A DNA stretch of 45,577 nt, from NCBI GenBank assembly GCA_900541055.1, contig UQHZ01000015.1, positions 1 through 45,577 of the forward strand. The letters run 5' to 3'. Numbering within the stretch: position 1 is the first letter of the stretch; every line of letters begins with the position of its first letter. A model generated the notes under the pieces. The model ran no database searches and had not been told where the DNA came from. It worked only from the letters and a program-made list of their open reading frames with translations. This DNA comes from an uncultured Collinsella sp. Its GTDB lineage: Bacteria > Actinomycetota > Coriobacteriia > Coriobacteriales > Coriobacteriaceae. This document shows, piece by piece, positions 25,113 to 32,505 of the stretch. A program made the translations under genes and the position numbers.

Positions 25113-26033
25113 GTGGCAACTCAGAAATTCACCGGCGTTATCCCTCCCGTCGTTGTTCCCGATACCGAAGACCACCAGCTTGATGTTGCCTCCTTTGAGC
25201 GCAGCATCAACCGCATGATCGATGCCGGCGTCGATGGCCTGTTCTTCCTGGGCTCCTCGGGCGAGGTCGTCTTCTCCACCGACGAGCGCCGTCGCCAGAT
25301 TGTCGCCGAGGCCGTGCGCATCGTCGACCACCGCGTTCCCGTTCTGGTCGGCATCATCGATACCGAGACCGAGCGCATGATCGAGCATGGTAAGGTCGCT
25401 CAGGAGCTGGGCGCCGATGCGCTTGTCGCCACCTGCCCGTTCTATGCCCTGCAGGGCATGACCGAGGTCGAGGAGCACTTCCGCATCCTGCACGAGGAGC
25501 TCGACCTGCCCATCTTCGCCTACGACATCCCCGTGTGCGTCCACACCAAGCTCCCCTGGAAGCTCCTTGCCAAGCTCGGCGCCGAGGGCGTCCTGGCCGG
25601 CGTCAAGGATTCCTCGGGTGATGACATCTCGTTCCGCTACCTCGTTCAGGAGAACGAGAAGAACGGCCACCCGATGAGCATCCTCACCGGTCACGAGGTC
25701 GTCGTTGACGGTGCCTACCTCGGTGGCGCCGACGGTTCCGTCCCGGGTCTCGCCAACGTTGAGCCCGAGGGCTACGTGCGTCAGTGGAAGGCCGCTCAGG
25801 CCGGCGACTGGGCTGCCGTCAAGGCCGAGCAGGATCGCCTCAATGAGATTTCGCACATCTGGGATGTCACCTCGGGCGTCCAGGGCTATGCCGGTGGCGT
25901 CGGCGCCTTCAAGACCGCTATGAACCTCATGGGTATCTTCGACAGCCCGACCATGCCGCGCCCGGTGAAGGCCATGACCGGCGAGAACGTCGAGGCGATT
26001 AAGAAGGTCCTCCAGGACAACGGTCTCCTGTAA
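25113..26033 (+). CDS. nanA: NanA-type aldolase (DapA/NanA family), probable N-acetylneuraminate lyase
   Basis: A class I aldolase of 306 residues. Lys165 in GVKDSSG and Tyr137 in AYDIP fall at the same numbers as the Schiff-base lysine and tyrosine of E. coli NanA, and GSSGE is at 47-51. Dihydrodipicolinate synthase has an arginine five residues after the tyrosine; here it is cysteine, so a DapA role is unlikely. The sugar-tail contact known as Asp-Glu in NanA is GHE (193-195) here, so another 2-keto sugar acid substrate remains possible. Neighbouring ROK kinase and NanE support NanA. GTG 25113 is chosen because AAGGAG lies at 25101-25106. Confidence 0.78.
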   Translation: MATQKFTGVIPPVVVPDTEDHQLDVASFERSINRMIDAGVDGLFFLGSSGEVVFSTDERRRQIVAEAVRIVDHRVPVLVGIIDTETERMIEHGKVAQELGADALVATCPFYALQGMTEVEEHFRILHEELDLPIFAYDIPVCVHTKLPWKLLAKLGAEGVLAGVKDSSGDDISFRYLVQENEKNGHPMSILTGHEVVVDGAYLGGADGSVPGLANVEPEGYVRQWKAAQAGDWAAVKAEQDRLNEISHIWDVTSGVQGYAGGVGAFKTAMNLMGIFDSPTMPRPVKAMTGENVEAIKKVLQDNGLL

Positions 26034-26036
26034 AGC

Positions 26037-26131
26037 TTCCCCGGGCACCCGATCTTGGGGCTCAAGCGGTCGAGCGTGACCCATTAGGTCAACGCCCGAC
26101 CGCTTTCACCCCAACCTCGGGCACCCGGGAA
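26037..26131 (+). repeat. 95-base nested hairpin between nanA and the ROK kinase gene
   Basis: Successive paired blocks are TTCCC-GGG with CCCGGGAA, CCCGA with TCGGG, TTGGGG with CCCCAA, AAGCGGTCG with CGACCGCTT, and GCGTGACC with GGTCAACGC, closing on a CATTA loop. There is no T run after it. It could act as a processing or stability element. Confidence 0.75.
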
Positions 26132-26204
26132 ACCTTTACCAAGCTGCGGCGATAACGCAGCCTTCATTTCCTGTAGTTGTTTTTTATCTCCTAAGGAGAG
26201 CGAC

Positions 26205-27170
26205 ATGGAGAACAAGTACGTTTGCTCTGTCGATATCGGCGGAACTAAGATCGCGACTGCCATCATGGAGTACCCGGCTGACGGTAGTGTGCCCCATCCC
26301 GTTTTTGAGGCCGAGGTTCCTACCGAGGCCCAGGAGGGCGGCGAGGCCGTCTTCCAGCGTATCGAGGCGTCCATCAAGGCCGCTCTTGAGGCGAATCCCG
26401 ATGTCGAGGTCCTCGGTGTCGGTATCGGTGCCGCAGGCGTCGTCGATCCCAAGACGGGCGCTATCGCGTATGCCAACGAGATCATGCCCGGCTGGTCCGG
26501 CGTTCAGTTGGGGCCGCGCCTGCGCGAGGACCTTGGTCTTCCCGTTGCCGTTGTGGGCGACGTGCAGGCTCATGCTCTGGGCGAGGCCCACTGGGGCGTC
26601 GGCAAGGGCAAGTTCTCCGTCTTGTGTCTGGGCATCGGTACGGGCATCGGCGGCGCATATGTCGAGAACGGCCGCGTGATGCAGGGCTTCCATGGTGCTG
26701 CCGGTCATATGGGCCACATCGAGTGCTCGGCTGCCGCCGGCATTCCCTGCGCCTGCGGACGTTCTGGTCATCTTGAGTCGGTTGCTTCGGGTACTTCCAT
26801 TGGTCGTATGTACGATGAGCGCTTTGGTCGCGTCGACCCCAGCCGTCCTTCGGTCGGTCGCGATGTGAACGACCTGTGCCGTGCGGGCGACGCAAAGGCG
26901 ACCGAGGTCATCCATGACGCCGGCTTTGCGCTGGGTGCCAGCTTGGGCTCGCTCGCTAACATCCTGGACCCCGAGGTCATCGTGCTTTCGGGTGGCGTGA
27001 TTCACCAAGGTCCCGATTGGCGTTCACAGACGTGGAAGGATTCGGTGCACGAGGGCTATGCCAGCCAGGCGCTCGATCCGCTTCAGGACACGCCGATCCT
27101 CATCGGTTCTCTGGAGGGCGATGCTCCGCTCATCGGTGCCGCCGAACACCTTCTTGCATCGTTGAAGTAA
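26205..27170 (+). CDS. nanK: ROK-family sugar kinase, probable N-acetylmannosamine kinase
   Basis: Predicted to phosphorylate ManNAc to ManNAc-6-phosphate, between the aldolase and NanE. The 321-residue protein has the phosphate loop DIGGTK at 10-15, the catalytic region VVGDVQAHALGEAHWG, GIGTGIGGAYVENG, and the ROK zinc block GHIECSAAAGIPCACGRSGH. The last zinc ligand, normally cysteine in CxCGxxGC, is histidine. ROK enzymes with glucose specificity look alike, so the assignment leans on the nanA and nanE neighbours. ATG 26205 follows CTAAGGAGAG. Large hairpins lie on both sides of the gene. Confidence 0.82.
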   Translation: MENKYVCSVDIGGTKIATAIMEYPADGSVPHPVFEAEVPTEAQEGGEAVFQRIEASIKAALEANPDVEVLGVGIGAAGVVDPKTGAIAYANEIMPGWSGVQLGPRLREDLGLPVAVVGDVQAHALGEAHWGVGKGKFSVLCLGIGTGIGGAYVENGRVMQGFHGAAGHMGHIECSAAAGIPCACGRSGHLESVASGTSIGRMYDERFGRVDPSRPSVGRDVNDLCRAGDAKATEVIHDAGFALGASLGSLANILDPEVIVLSGGVIHQGPDWRSQTWKDSVHEGYASQALDPLQDTPILIGSLEGDAPLIGAAEHLLASLK

Positions 27171-27187
27171 ACATAACTACCAAGTGC

Positions 27188-27294
27188 GCCTTCTGAGGTG
27201 CCGCAGATTGACGTGAAAGAGGAGCGAAGCGTACTTCGGTACGTGAGCGACGGTTTGAACGTCAAGGTGCGGTGTCTCAGAAGGCTGTTTTTAG
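27188..27294 (+). repeat. 98-base nested hairpin between kinase gene and nanE, with T tail
   Basis: GCCTTCTGAG (27188-27197) pairs with CTCAGAAGGC (27276-27285). The stem continues eight more pairs with three G-T, then TTGACGT pairs with ACGTCAA, and an inner CGTAC-TTCG-GTACG hairpin caps it. TGTTTTTAG follows at once. It may be a strong or partial terminator inside the operon; nanE starts only 26 bases after the stem. Confidence 0.8.
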
Positions 27295-27310
27295 AAAGGT
27301 TGAGTCGAAC

Positions 27311-27997
27311 ATGACCGTCGATCCTTTGATTCAATCCCTGAAGGGTAAGCTCGTCGTGAGCGTTCAGGCGTATATGGGCGAGCCGCTTCGTACGCCCGAG
27401 ACCATGGCTCAAATGTCTCGTGCTTGCGAGCTCGGCGGCGCCGCCGCCATTCGCTGCCAGGGCCTTGCCGACATTGCCGCCATTAAGGGTCGCTGTGAGG
27501 TTCCTGTTATCGGCCTGTGGAAGGATGGGCACGAGGGCGTTTACATCACGCCGACGCTGCGTCACGCCCGCGCCTGCGTTGCTGCGGGTGCCGATATCGT
27601 GGCGATCGACGCCACCGATCGTCCGCGTCCCGACGGCAAGTCGGTCGAGGATACCTTCCGCCCGCTGCACGAGGAGGGTGTGCTCCTGATGGCGGATTGT
27701 GCCACCATCGAGGACATTCGCCGTGCGGTTGATATGGGCTTCGACCTTGTATCTACCACGCTTTCTCACGGTGTCGCTGCCATCGACTGCACCATGGCCG
27801 ATGGCCCCGATCTGCCGCTCCTGCGTCAGGCGACCGAGGAATTCCCCGGTCTTCCCATCATCTGCGAGGGCCGCGTGCACACGCCCGAGGAGGCTCGCGC
27901 CGCGATCGATGCTGGCGCCTGGGCCGTTGTCGTCGGCACCGCCATCACGCACCCCACGAGTATTACGAGTTGGTTCAAGGCTGCGCTTGAGGCGTAA
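27311..27997 (+). CDS. nanE: N-acetylmannosamine-6-phosphate 2-epimerase NanE
   Basis: Converts ManNAc-6-P to GlcNAc-6-P, which NagA and NagB (not in this window) would take into glycolysis. The 228-residue TIM-barrel protein has the family blocks SVQAYMGEPLRTPETMAQM, GAAAIRCQG, GLWKDGHEGVYITPTL, ADIVAIDATDRPRPDG, MADCATIEDIRRA, STTLSHGV, CEGRVHTPEEARAAIDAGAWAVVVGTAITHP. Length is standard. ATG 27311 has AGAAAGG about ten bases upstream, just behind the T run of the preceding hairpin. It is the most secure marker that this operon handles amino sugars of the sialic acid route. Confidence 0.93.
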   Translation: MTVDPLIQSLKGKLVVSVQAYMGEPLRTPETMAQMSRACELGGAAAIRCQGLADIAAIKGRCEVPVIGLWKDGHEGVYITPTLRHARACVAAGADIVAIDATDRPRPDGKSVEDTFRPLHEEGVLLMADCATIEDIRRAVDMGFDLVSTTLSHGVAAIDCTMADGPDLPLLRQATEEFPGLPIICEGRVHTPEEARAAIDAGAWAVVVGTAITHPTSITSWFKAALEA

Positions 27998-28048
27998 GAC
28001 AGGCCTCGTATCCGCTCGGGGCGGTATACTCAATATAGGCAATTGACC

Positions 28049-28086
28049 GCGCGGGATCCGGGTTGCTGGGTCCCGCGCTTGTTTTC
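28049..28086 (+). terminator. terminator between nanE and rapZ
   Basis: GCGCGGGA (28049-28056) pairs with TCCCGCGC (28071-28078), followed by TTGTTTT. It overlaps the rapZ 5' region, whose ribosome site starts at 28087, so it ends the nan operon or attenuates rapZ. A -10-like TATACT (28025-28030) lies upstream without a matching -35. Confidence 0.7.
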
Positions 28087-28098
28087 GGGAGGCAGCAC

Positions 28099-29019
28099 AT
28101 GCAAAAGGGAGATGCCATGGATGCGGCGGAGCGCTCGGAGCGCATCCCCGATATCGTCATCATCACCGGAATGTCCGGATCGGGCCGCACGCAGGCCATG
28201 CACGTGTTCGAGGACATGGGCTATTTTTGCATCGATAACCTGCCTCCACGTCTCATCGCCCAGCTTGCCGAGCTCGTCGGCATCAATACGGGCGTGGGCA
28301 GGCATCTCGCCGTCACCTGCGATTTGCGTAGCCAGGGACTGTTTGACGAGTTGCTCGATGCGGTCGCCGCGCTCGAAGAGCGCGAGATGAGCTGCGACAT
28401 CGTGTTCCTGGAGGCTTCTGACGAGGTGCTGATTCGTCGCTACAGCGAAAATCGCCGCCGTCATCCCATTGCCAAGCCGGGGGAGACTACGGCCGATGCC
28501 ATTCAGCGCGAGCGCCTTCAGCTTCAGGGCGTGCGCGACCGAGCCGATATGATTATCGACACGAGCCGTCTGCGCACCTCTGCGTTGCGCAACAAGCTAC
28601 GTATGGCATTTTCCGAGCTGTCCGACCAGCAGCTCATGGACGTCCACGTGTTCTCGTTTGGCTTTAAGCACGGCATGCCCGTCGAGGCGGACATTATGAT
28701 CGACGTCCGCTTCCTGCCTAATCCGTTCTACGATCCCGAGATGCGCACGATGACCGGTCTCGATAAAAAGGTCTCCGATTTTGTTCTGGACCATCCCAAG
28801 ACGCAGGAGTTTTGGAAGGCTTGGACACAGCTGCTCGATACGGTGATGCCGGGCTATATCGCGGAGGGTAAGCCGCAGCTTTCTATCGCCATCGGCTGCA
28901 CGGGCGGCCAGCACCGCAGCGTTGCCATTGCCGAGGCCACGGCCCGTTACCTGGAAGGCGCTCAGTATCATGTGAGCATCTCCCACCGCGACCTGTCGCG
29001 CGCCAACACGAAGGCATAG
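28099..29019 (+). CDS. rapZ: RapZ/YvcJ-family nucleotide-binding protein
   Basis: In E. coli RapZ binds the small RNA GlmZ to control glucosamine-6-P synthase; in Gram-positives the YvcJ homologue hydrolyses GTP and its target is unclear. The 306-residue protein has the P-loop GMSGSGRT at 24-31, with arginine in place of lysine as in actinobacterial homologues, then VFEDMGYFCIDNLPP. The C-terminal domain includes FGFKHGMPVEADIMIDVRFLPNPFY and GCTGGQHRSVAIAE. Two in-frame starts both have good ribosome sites: ATG 28099 (GGGAGG, six bases) and ATG 28117 (AAGGGAG, five bases). Its usual neighbours uvrC and yvcK are not adjacent; whiA follows at six bases. Confidence 0.92.
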   Translation: MQKGDAMDAAERSERIPDIVIITGMSGSGRTQAMHVFEDMGYFCIDNLPPRLIAQLAELVGINTGVGRHLAVTCDLRSQGLFDELLDAVAALEEREMSCDIVFLEASDEVLIRRYSENRRRHPIAKPGETTADAIQRERLQLQGVRDRADMIIDTSRLRTSALRNKLRMAFSELSDQQLMDVHVFSFGFKHGMPVEADIMIDVRFLPNPFYDPEMRTMTGLDKKVSDFVLDHPKTQEFWKAWTQLLDTVMPGYIAEGKPQLSIAIGCTGGQHRSVAIAEATARYLEGAQYHVSISHRDLSRANTKA

Positions 29020-29025
29020 GCCTGC

Positions 29026-29955
29026 ATGTCGTTTACCGCTGAGGTGCGCGACGAGCTTGCGCGCTGCGAACCCGAATGTGAATACTGCGACTTGTCGACG
29101 CTTGCCGCCCTCACGCGCGTGAGCGGTACGCTCTCGCTTGCCGGCTCTGGGCGGTATCGTTTGACGGTTGCGACTGAGACGGGAGCCGTCGCGCGCACGA
29201 TGATCACGCTGACGCATCGTATCCTTAAGCTCAAAACGGAGTTCACCGTCCGCAAATCTGTCTTGCATAAGGTTCGAAACTACCTCATCACCTTGCCTGA
29301 TCAGCCCGATTTGGATAAGGCTCTGGTGCTGCTGGGCATTCTCGACCGTAGGGGAGGGCTCGTCGCAGGTGTGCCGCGTCACATTGTCGCCCGTCCTTGC
29401 TGTAGACTTGCCTATATCCGCGGCGCGCTCATCGCGGGCGGCTTCGTGGCCGATCCACGCGGCGATTTTCATTTGGAGATCGCTGTGCAGGGCGAGCAAT
29501 ATGCCAAGGGACTTTGCGATCTGTTGGAGCAGATTGGGGTCCATGCTCGTGTTAATGTACGGCGGGGGTCATATGCCGTGTACATTAAGAGCGCCGAGGA
29601 AATCGAGCATCTATTAAAGCTGATTGGTGCCAAGCGCAGCGTTGCCGAGATTGAGGAGGCGCGCGCGGTCAAGTTGGTTAAGAACGATGTGAACCGTCGC
29701 GTGAATGCCGAGCTCGCCAACCAGACCAGAAGCGCCGGTGCTGCCCAACATCAGCTTGCGCTTATCGATGAGCTCGAGCAGCGTGGCCTTCGCGATGCGC
29801 TTCCGGATGCCTTGGCGGTCTTTTGCGACCTGCGCGAGCGCTATCCCGATCTGTCGCTGCGTGATTTGGGGGAGATGGCTGACCCTCCCTTGTCGAAGTC
29901 TGCCCTGTACCATCGCGTTTTGAGGCTTGAAAAGCTCATTGAAGCAAACAGGTAG
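29026..29955 (+). CDS. whiA: DNA-binding protein WhiA
   Basis: A cell-division and sporulation regulator in Streptomyces, with a role in division and chromosome segregation in Bacillus. The 309-residue protein has an N-terminal domain (MSFTAEVRDELAR, LAALTRVSGTL), a LAGLIDADG-endonuclease-like middle (CCRLAYIRGALIAGGFVADPRGDFHLEI, without nuclease residues in family members), and a C-terminal helix-turn-helix (LSLRDLGEMADPPLSKSALYHRVLRLEKL). No strong ribosome site is seen before ATG 29026; it lies six bases after the rapZ stop. Confidence 0.95.
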   Translation: MSFTAEVRDELARCEPECEYCDLSTLAALTRVSGTLSLAGSGRYRLTVATETGAVARTMITLTHRILKLKTEFTVRKSVLHKVRNYLITLPDQPDLDKALVLLGILDRRGGLVAGVPRHIVARPCCRLAYIRGALIAGGFVADPRGDFHLEIAVQGEQYAKGLCDLLEQIGVHARVNVRRGSYAVYIKSAEEIEHLLKLIGAKRSVAEIEEARAVKLVKNDVNRRVNAELANQTRSAGAAQHQLALIDELEQRGLRDALPDALAVFCDLRERYPDLSLRDLGEMADPPLSKSALYHRVLRLEKLIEANR

Positions 29956-30000
29956 TTTGAAGTATCGACTTATATACGGATTTAGCTGCTATTTTAGTCT

Positions 30001-30014
30001 TTAAAACGTTTTAA
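30001..30014 (+). promoter_or_regulatory. palindromic operator-like site upstream of gap
   Basis: TTAAAACGTTTTAA is a perfect 14-base palindrome with a central CG, the shape of LacI/CcpA-type operators. Ten of its bases (TAAAACGTTT) recur at 17297-17306 at the nan promoter. It is about 70 bases upstream of the gap transcription start suggested by the -10 at 30071. Confidence 0.5.
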
Positions 30015-30046
30015 CGTAAATTTGATTTTCAATTTCGAGCATTCTC

Positions 30047-30076
30047 GTGAAATTCAAGTCAAAAAAAAGGTATATT
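30047..30076 (+). promoter_or_regulatory. gap promoter
   Basis: GTGAAA (30047-30052) and TATATT (30071-30076) are 18 bases apart. An A-rich run between them fits a strong promoter. The transcription start would lie near 30083, about 65 bases before the gap start codon. Confidence 0.6.
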
Positions 30077-30148
30077 AGGCGAGTGGTTAGTTTGTGGGCC
30101 TCAACGGCGGGCGCTGTAGCTCGCGGGGGCCTTACGAAAGGAGACACA

Positions 30149-31174
30149 ATGGCAGTAAAGGTTGCTATTAACGGCTTCGGTCGCATCGGTCGTCTGGCTT
30201 TCCGTCAGATGTTCGGTCATGAGGGCTCCGAGATCGTCGCTATCAACGACCTCACCTCTCCCGATATGCTCGCTTACCTGCTGAAGTACGACTCCACGCA
30301 GGGCAACTACGCTCGCGATCACGAGGTCGTTGCTGGCGAGGATTCCATCACCGTTGACGGCAAGGAGATCAAGATCTACAAGGAGGCCGACGCTAACAAC
30401 CTGCCTTGGGGCGACCTCGACGTCGACGTCGTTCTCGAGTGCACCGGCTTCTACACCAGCAAGGCTAAGGCTCAGGCTCACATCAACGCTGGCGCCAAGA
30501 AGGTCGTCATCTCCGCTCCGGCTGGCAGCGATCTGCCCACCATCGTGTACAACGTCAACCATGAGACGCTGACCGCTGAGGACAACATCATCTCCGCTGC
30601 TTCCTGCACCACCAACTGCCTCGCCCCGATGGCCAAGGGTCTGAACGACTTCGCTCCCATCGTGTCCGGCATCATGACCACCATCCACGCCTTCACCGGC
30701 GACCAGATGCCGCTCGACGGCCCGCAGCGCAAGGGCAACTTCCGTCGCTCCCGCGCCTGCTCCGAGAACATCGTCCCGAACACCACGGGCGCTGCCAAGG
30801 CCATCGGCCTGGTTCTCCCCGAGCTCAACGGCAAGCTCATCGGTGCCGCCCAGCGCGTCCCGACGCCGACCGGCTCGCTGACCAACCTCTACGCCGTCGT
30901 TGACAAGAAGGTCACCGTCGACGAGGTCAACGCTGCCATGAAGGCCTACGCCGAGACCATCCCCGATACCTTCGCCTACAACGAGGACCAGATCGTCTCC
31001 CGCGACATCGTCGGCGAGACCCACGGCTCCATCTTCGACGCCACTCAGACCATGTGCTCTGATCTCGGCAACGGCCAGACCCTCGTTCAGGTCACCTCTT
31101 GGTACGACAACGAGAACTCCTACACCTCTCAGATGGTCCGCACCATCAAGTACTTCGAGAAGTTCGTTGCTTAA
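30149..31174 (+). CDS. gap: glyceraldehyde-3-phosphate dehydrogenase
   Basis: Glycolytic oxidation of glyceraldehyde-3-P to 1,3-bisphosphoglycerate with NAD. The 341-residue protein has the NAD-binding N-terminus VKVAINGFGRIGRLAFRQM, the active-site block SAASCTTNCLAPM with Cys153, and the C-terminal SWYDNENSYTSQMVRTIKYF. ATG 30149 has GAAAGGAG. Codon use is strongly C-ended, as in highly expressed genes. An in-frame start at 30047 overlaps the promoter and is rejected. A terminator follows, so pgk is probably also read from its own promoter or by read-through. Confidence 0.98.
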   Translation: MAVKVAINGFGRIGRLAFRQMFGHEGSEIVAINDLTSPDMLAYLLKYDSTQGNYARDHEVVAGEDSITVDGKEIKIYKEADANNLPWGDLDVDVVLECTGFYTSKAKAQAHINAGAKKVVISAPAGSDLPTIVYNVNHETLTAEDNIISAASCTTNCLAPMAKGLNDFAPIVSGIMTTIHAFTGDQMPLDGPQRKGNFRRSRACSENIVPNTTGAAKAIGLVLPELNGKLIGAAQRVPTPTGSLTNLYAVVDKKVTVDEVNAAMKAYAETIPDTFAYNEDQIVSRDIVGETHGSIFDATQTMCSDLGNGQTLVQVTSWYDNENSYTSQMVRTIKYFEKFVA

Positions 31175-31211
31175 TTTAGCTTTTAGCGAATAGCTCGTTG
31201 AGCGTCTAAAG

Positions 31212-31259
31212 AAGGGCGCGGCCTCATAGGGCTTACACCCTAGGGTCGCGCCCTTTTTA
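31212..31259 (+). terminator. terminator between gap and pgk
   Basis: AAGGGCGCG (31212-31220) pairs with CGCGCCCTT (31247-31255) and a TTTTTAT run follows. An inner AGGG/CCCT stem fills the loop. It suggests gap is made in excess over the downstream enzymes. Confidence 0.85.
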
Positions 31260-31314
31260 TAAGAAATCGTCTGCCGTAATGGGAGGCAGACACGTACGAA
31301 AGGTAGAAGCAAAC

Positions 31315-32505
31315 ATGGCCTTTACCAAGAAGACCGTCCGCGACATCGATGTCGACGGCAAGCGCGTTCTCGTCCGCGTTGACTTTAACGTGCCTATCAA
31401 GGATGGCGTCGTTGGCGACACCACCCGTATCAAGGCTGCCCTGCCCACCATCAACTATCTCGTTGAGCACAACGCTCGCGTCATCCTCATGAGCCACCTC
31501 GGCCGTCCCGATGGCACCGGCTTCCAGCCCGAGCTGTCCCTCGAACCCGTCGCCAAGAAGCTCGCCGAGCTCTCTGGTCTCGACGTTACCTTTGTCGCCG
31601 ACACCTACGGCGAGAAGGCTGCTGAGGCTGTCGCTGCCGTCGAGCCGGGCAAGGTTCTCGTTCTCGAGAACGTCCGCTTCGACAAGCGTGAGAAGAAGAA
31701 CGATCCCGAGATCGCCAAGAAGCTCGCTTCCTATGGTGACGTCTTCGTTCTCGATGCCTTCGGCACCGCTCACCGCGCCCAGGGTTCCGTCGTGGGCCCC
31801 GCTGCTTACCTGCCTGCCGTCGCCGGCTTCCTGCTCGAGAAGGAGGTCGACACGCTGACCGGTATCTTCGCCGAGCCCGAGCGTCCCTTCGTCGCTATCG
31901 TCGGCGGTTCCAAGGTTTCCTCCAAGATCGGTGTTCTCGATCACCTCATCGACTCCGCTGACACCCTGATCATCGGTGGCGGCATGGCCTACACCTTCTT
32001 CCTGGCTCAGGGCCTGTCCGTCGGTCAGTCCCTCAAGGAAGAGGACTGGGTCGAGCGCGCCGGCGAGATGCTCAAGAAGGCCGAGGAGAAGGGTGTCAAG
32101 ATTCTGCTCCCCATCGACAACCGTGTTGCCGATCACTTTGGCGAGGACGCTGTCCCCGAGGTTGTTGCTTCCGACGCTATCCCCGACGATCGTGAGGGTA
32201 TGGACATCGGCCCCAAGACCGAGGAGCTTTATGCCGAGGCCGTCAAGGGCGCCAAGACCGTGTTCTGGAACGGCCCCATGGGCGTCTTCGAGTTCGACAA
32301 CTTCGCTCACGGCACCCAGGCTATCGCCGAGGCTGTTGCCGAGGCCGACTGCACCTCGATCATCGGCGGTGGCGACTCTGTCGCAGCTGTCAACAAGTTC
32401 AACCTGGCCGACAAGATGAGCTGGATCTCCACCGGTGGTGGCGCTTCCATGGAGCTCGTCGAGGGCAAGGCCCTGCCCGGAGTGGAGGCGCTTCTCGATG
32501 CCTAA
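31315..32505 (+). CDS. pgk: phosphoglycerate kinase
   Basis: Transfers phosphate from 1,3-bisphosphoglycerate to ADP. The 396-residue protein has VRVDFNVPIKDG, LMSHLGRPDG, VLENVRF, the nucleotide-binding block VGGSKVSSKIGVLDHL and the C-terminal GGGDSVAAVNKF, with normal length. ATG 31315 is the start that fits the family N-terminus (FTKKTVRDIDVDGKRVLVRVDFN); AAAGGT lies about ten bases upstream. The 3' end overlaps tpiA by eight bases. Confidence 0.98.
   Translation: MAFTKKTVRDIDVDGKRVLVRVDFNVPIKDGVVGDTTRIKAALPTINYLVEHNARVILMSHLGRPDGTGFQPELSLEPVAKKLAELSGLDVTFVADTYGEKAAEAVAAVEPGKVLVLENVRFDKREKKNDPEIAKKLASYGDVFVLDAFGTAHRAQGSVVGPAAYLPAVAGFLLEKEVDTLTGIFAEPERPFVAIVGGSKVSSKIGVLDHLIDSADTLIIGGGMAYTFFLAQGLSVGQSLKEEDWVERAGEMLKKAEEKGVKILLPIDNRVADHFGEDAVPEVVASDAIPDDREGMDIGPKTEELYAEAVKGAKTVFWNGPMGVFEFDNFAHGTQAIAEAVAEADCTSIIGGGDSVAAVNKFNLADKMSWISTGGGASMELVEGKALPGVEALLDA

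Noticed and set aside
25113..26033. Dihydrodipicolinate synthase (dapA)
   Set aside because: The arginine that binds the carboxylate in DapA is replaced by cysteine and the gene lies in an amino-sugar operon.
28099..29019. RapZ Walker A arginine (GSGRT) as a broken P-loop
   Set aside because: Arginine at this place is familiar in actinobacterial RapZ homologues, so it is not a local anomaly.
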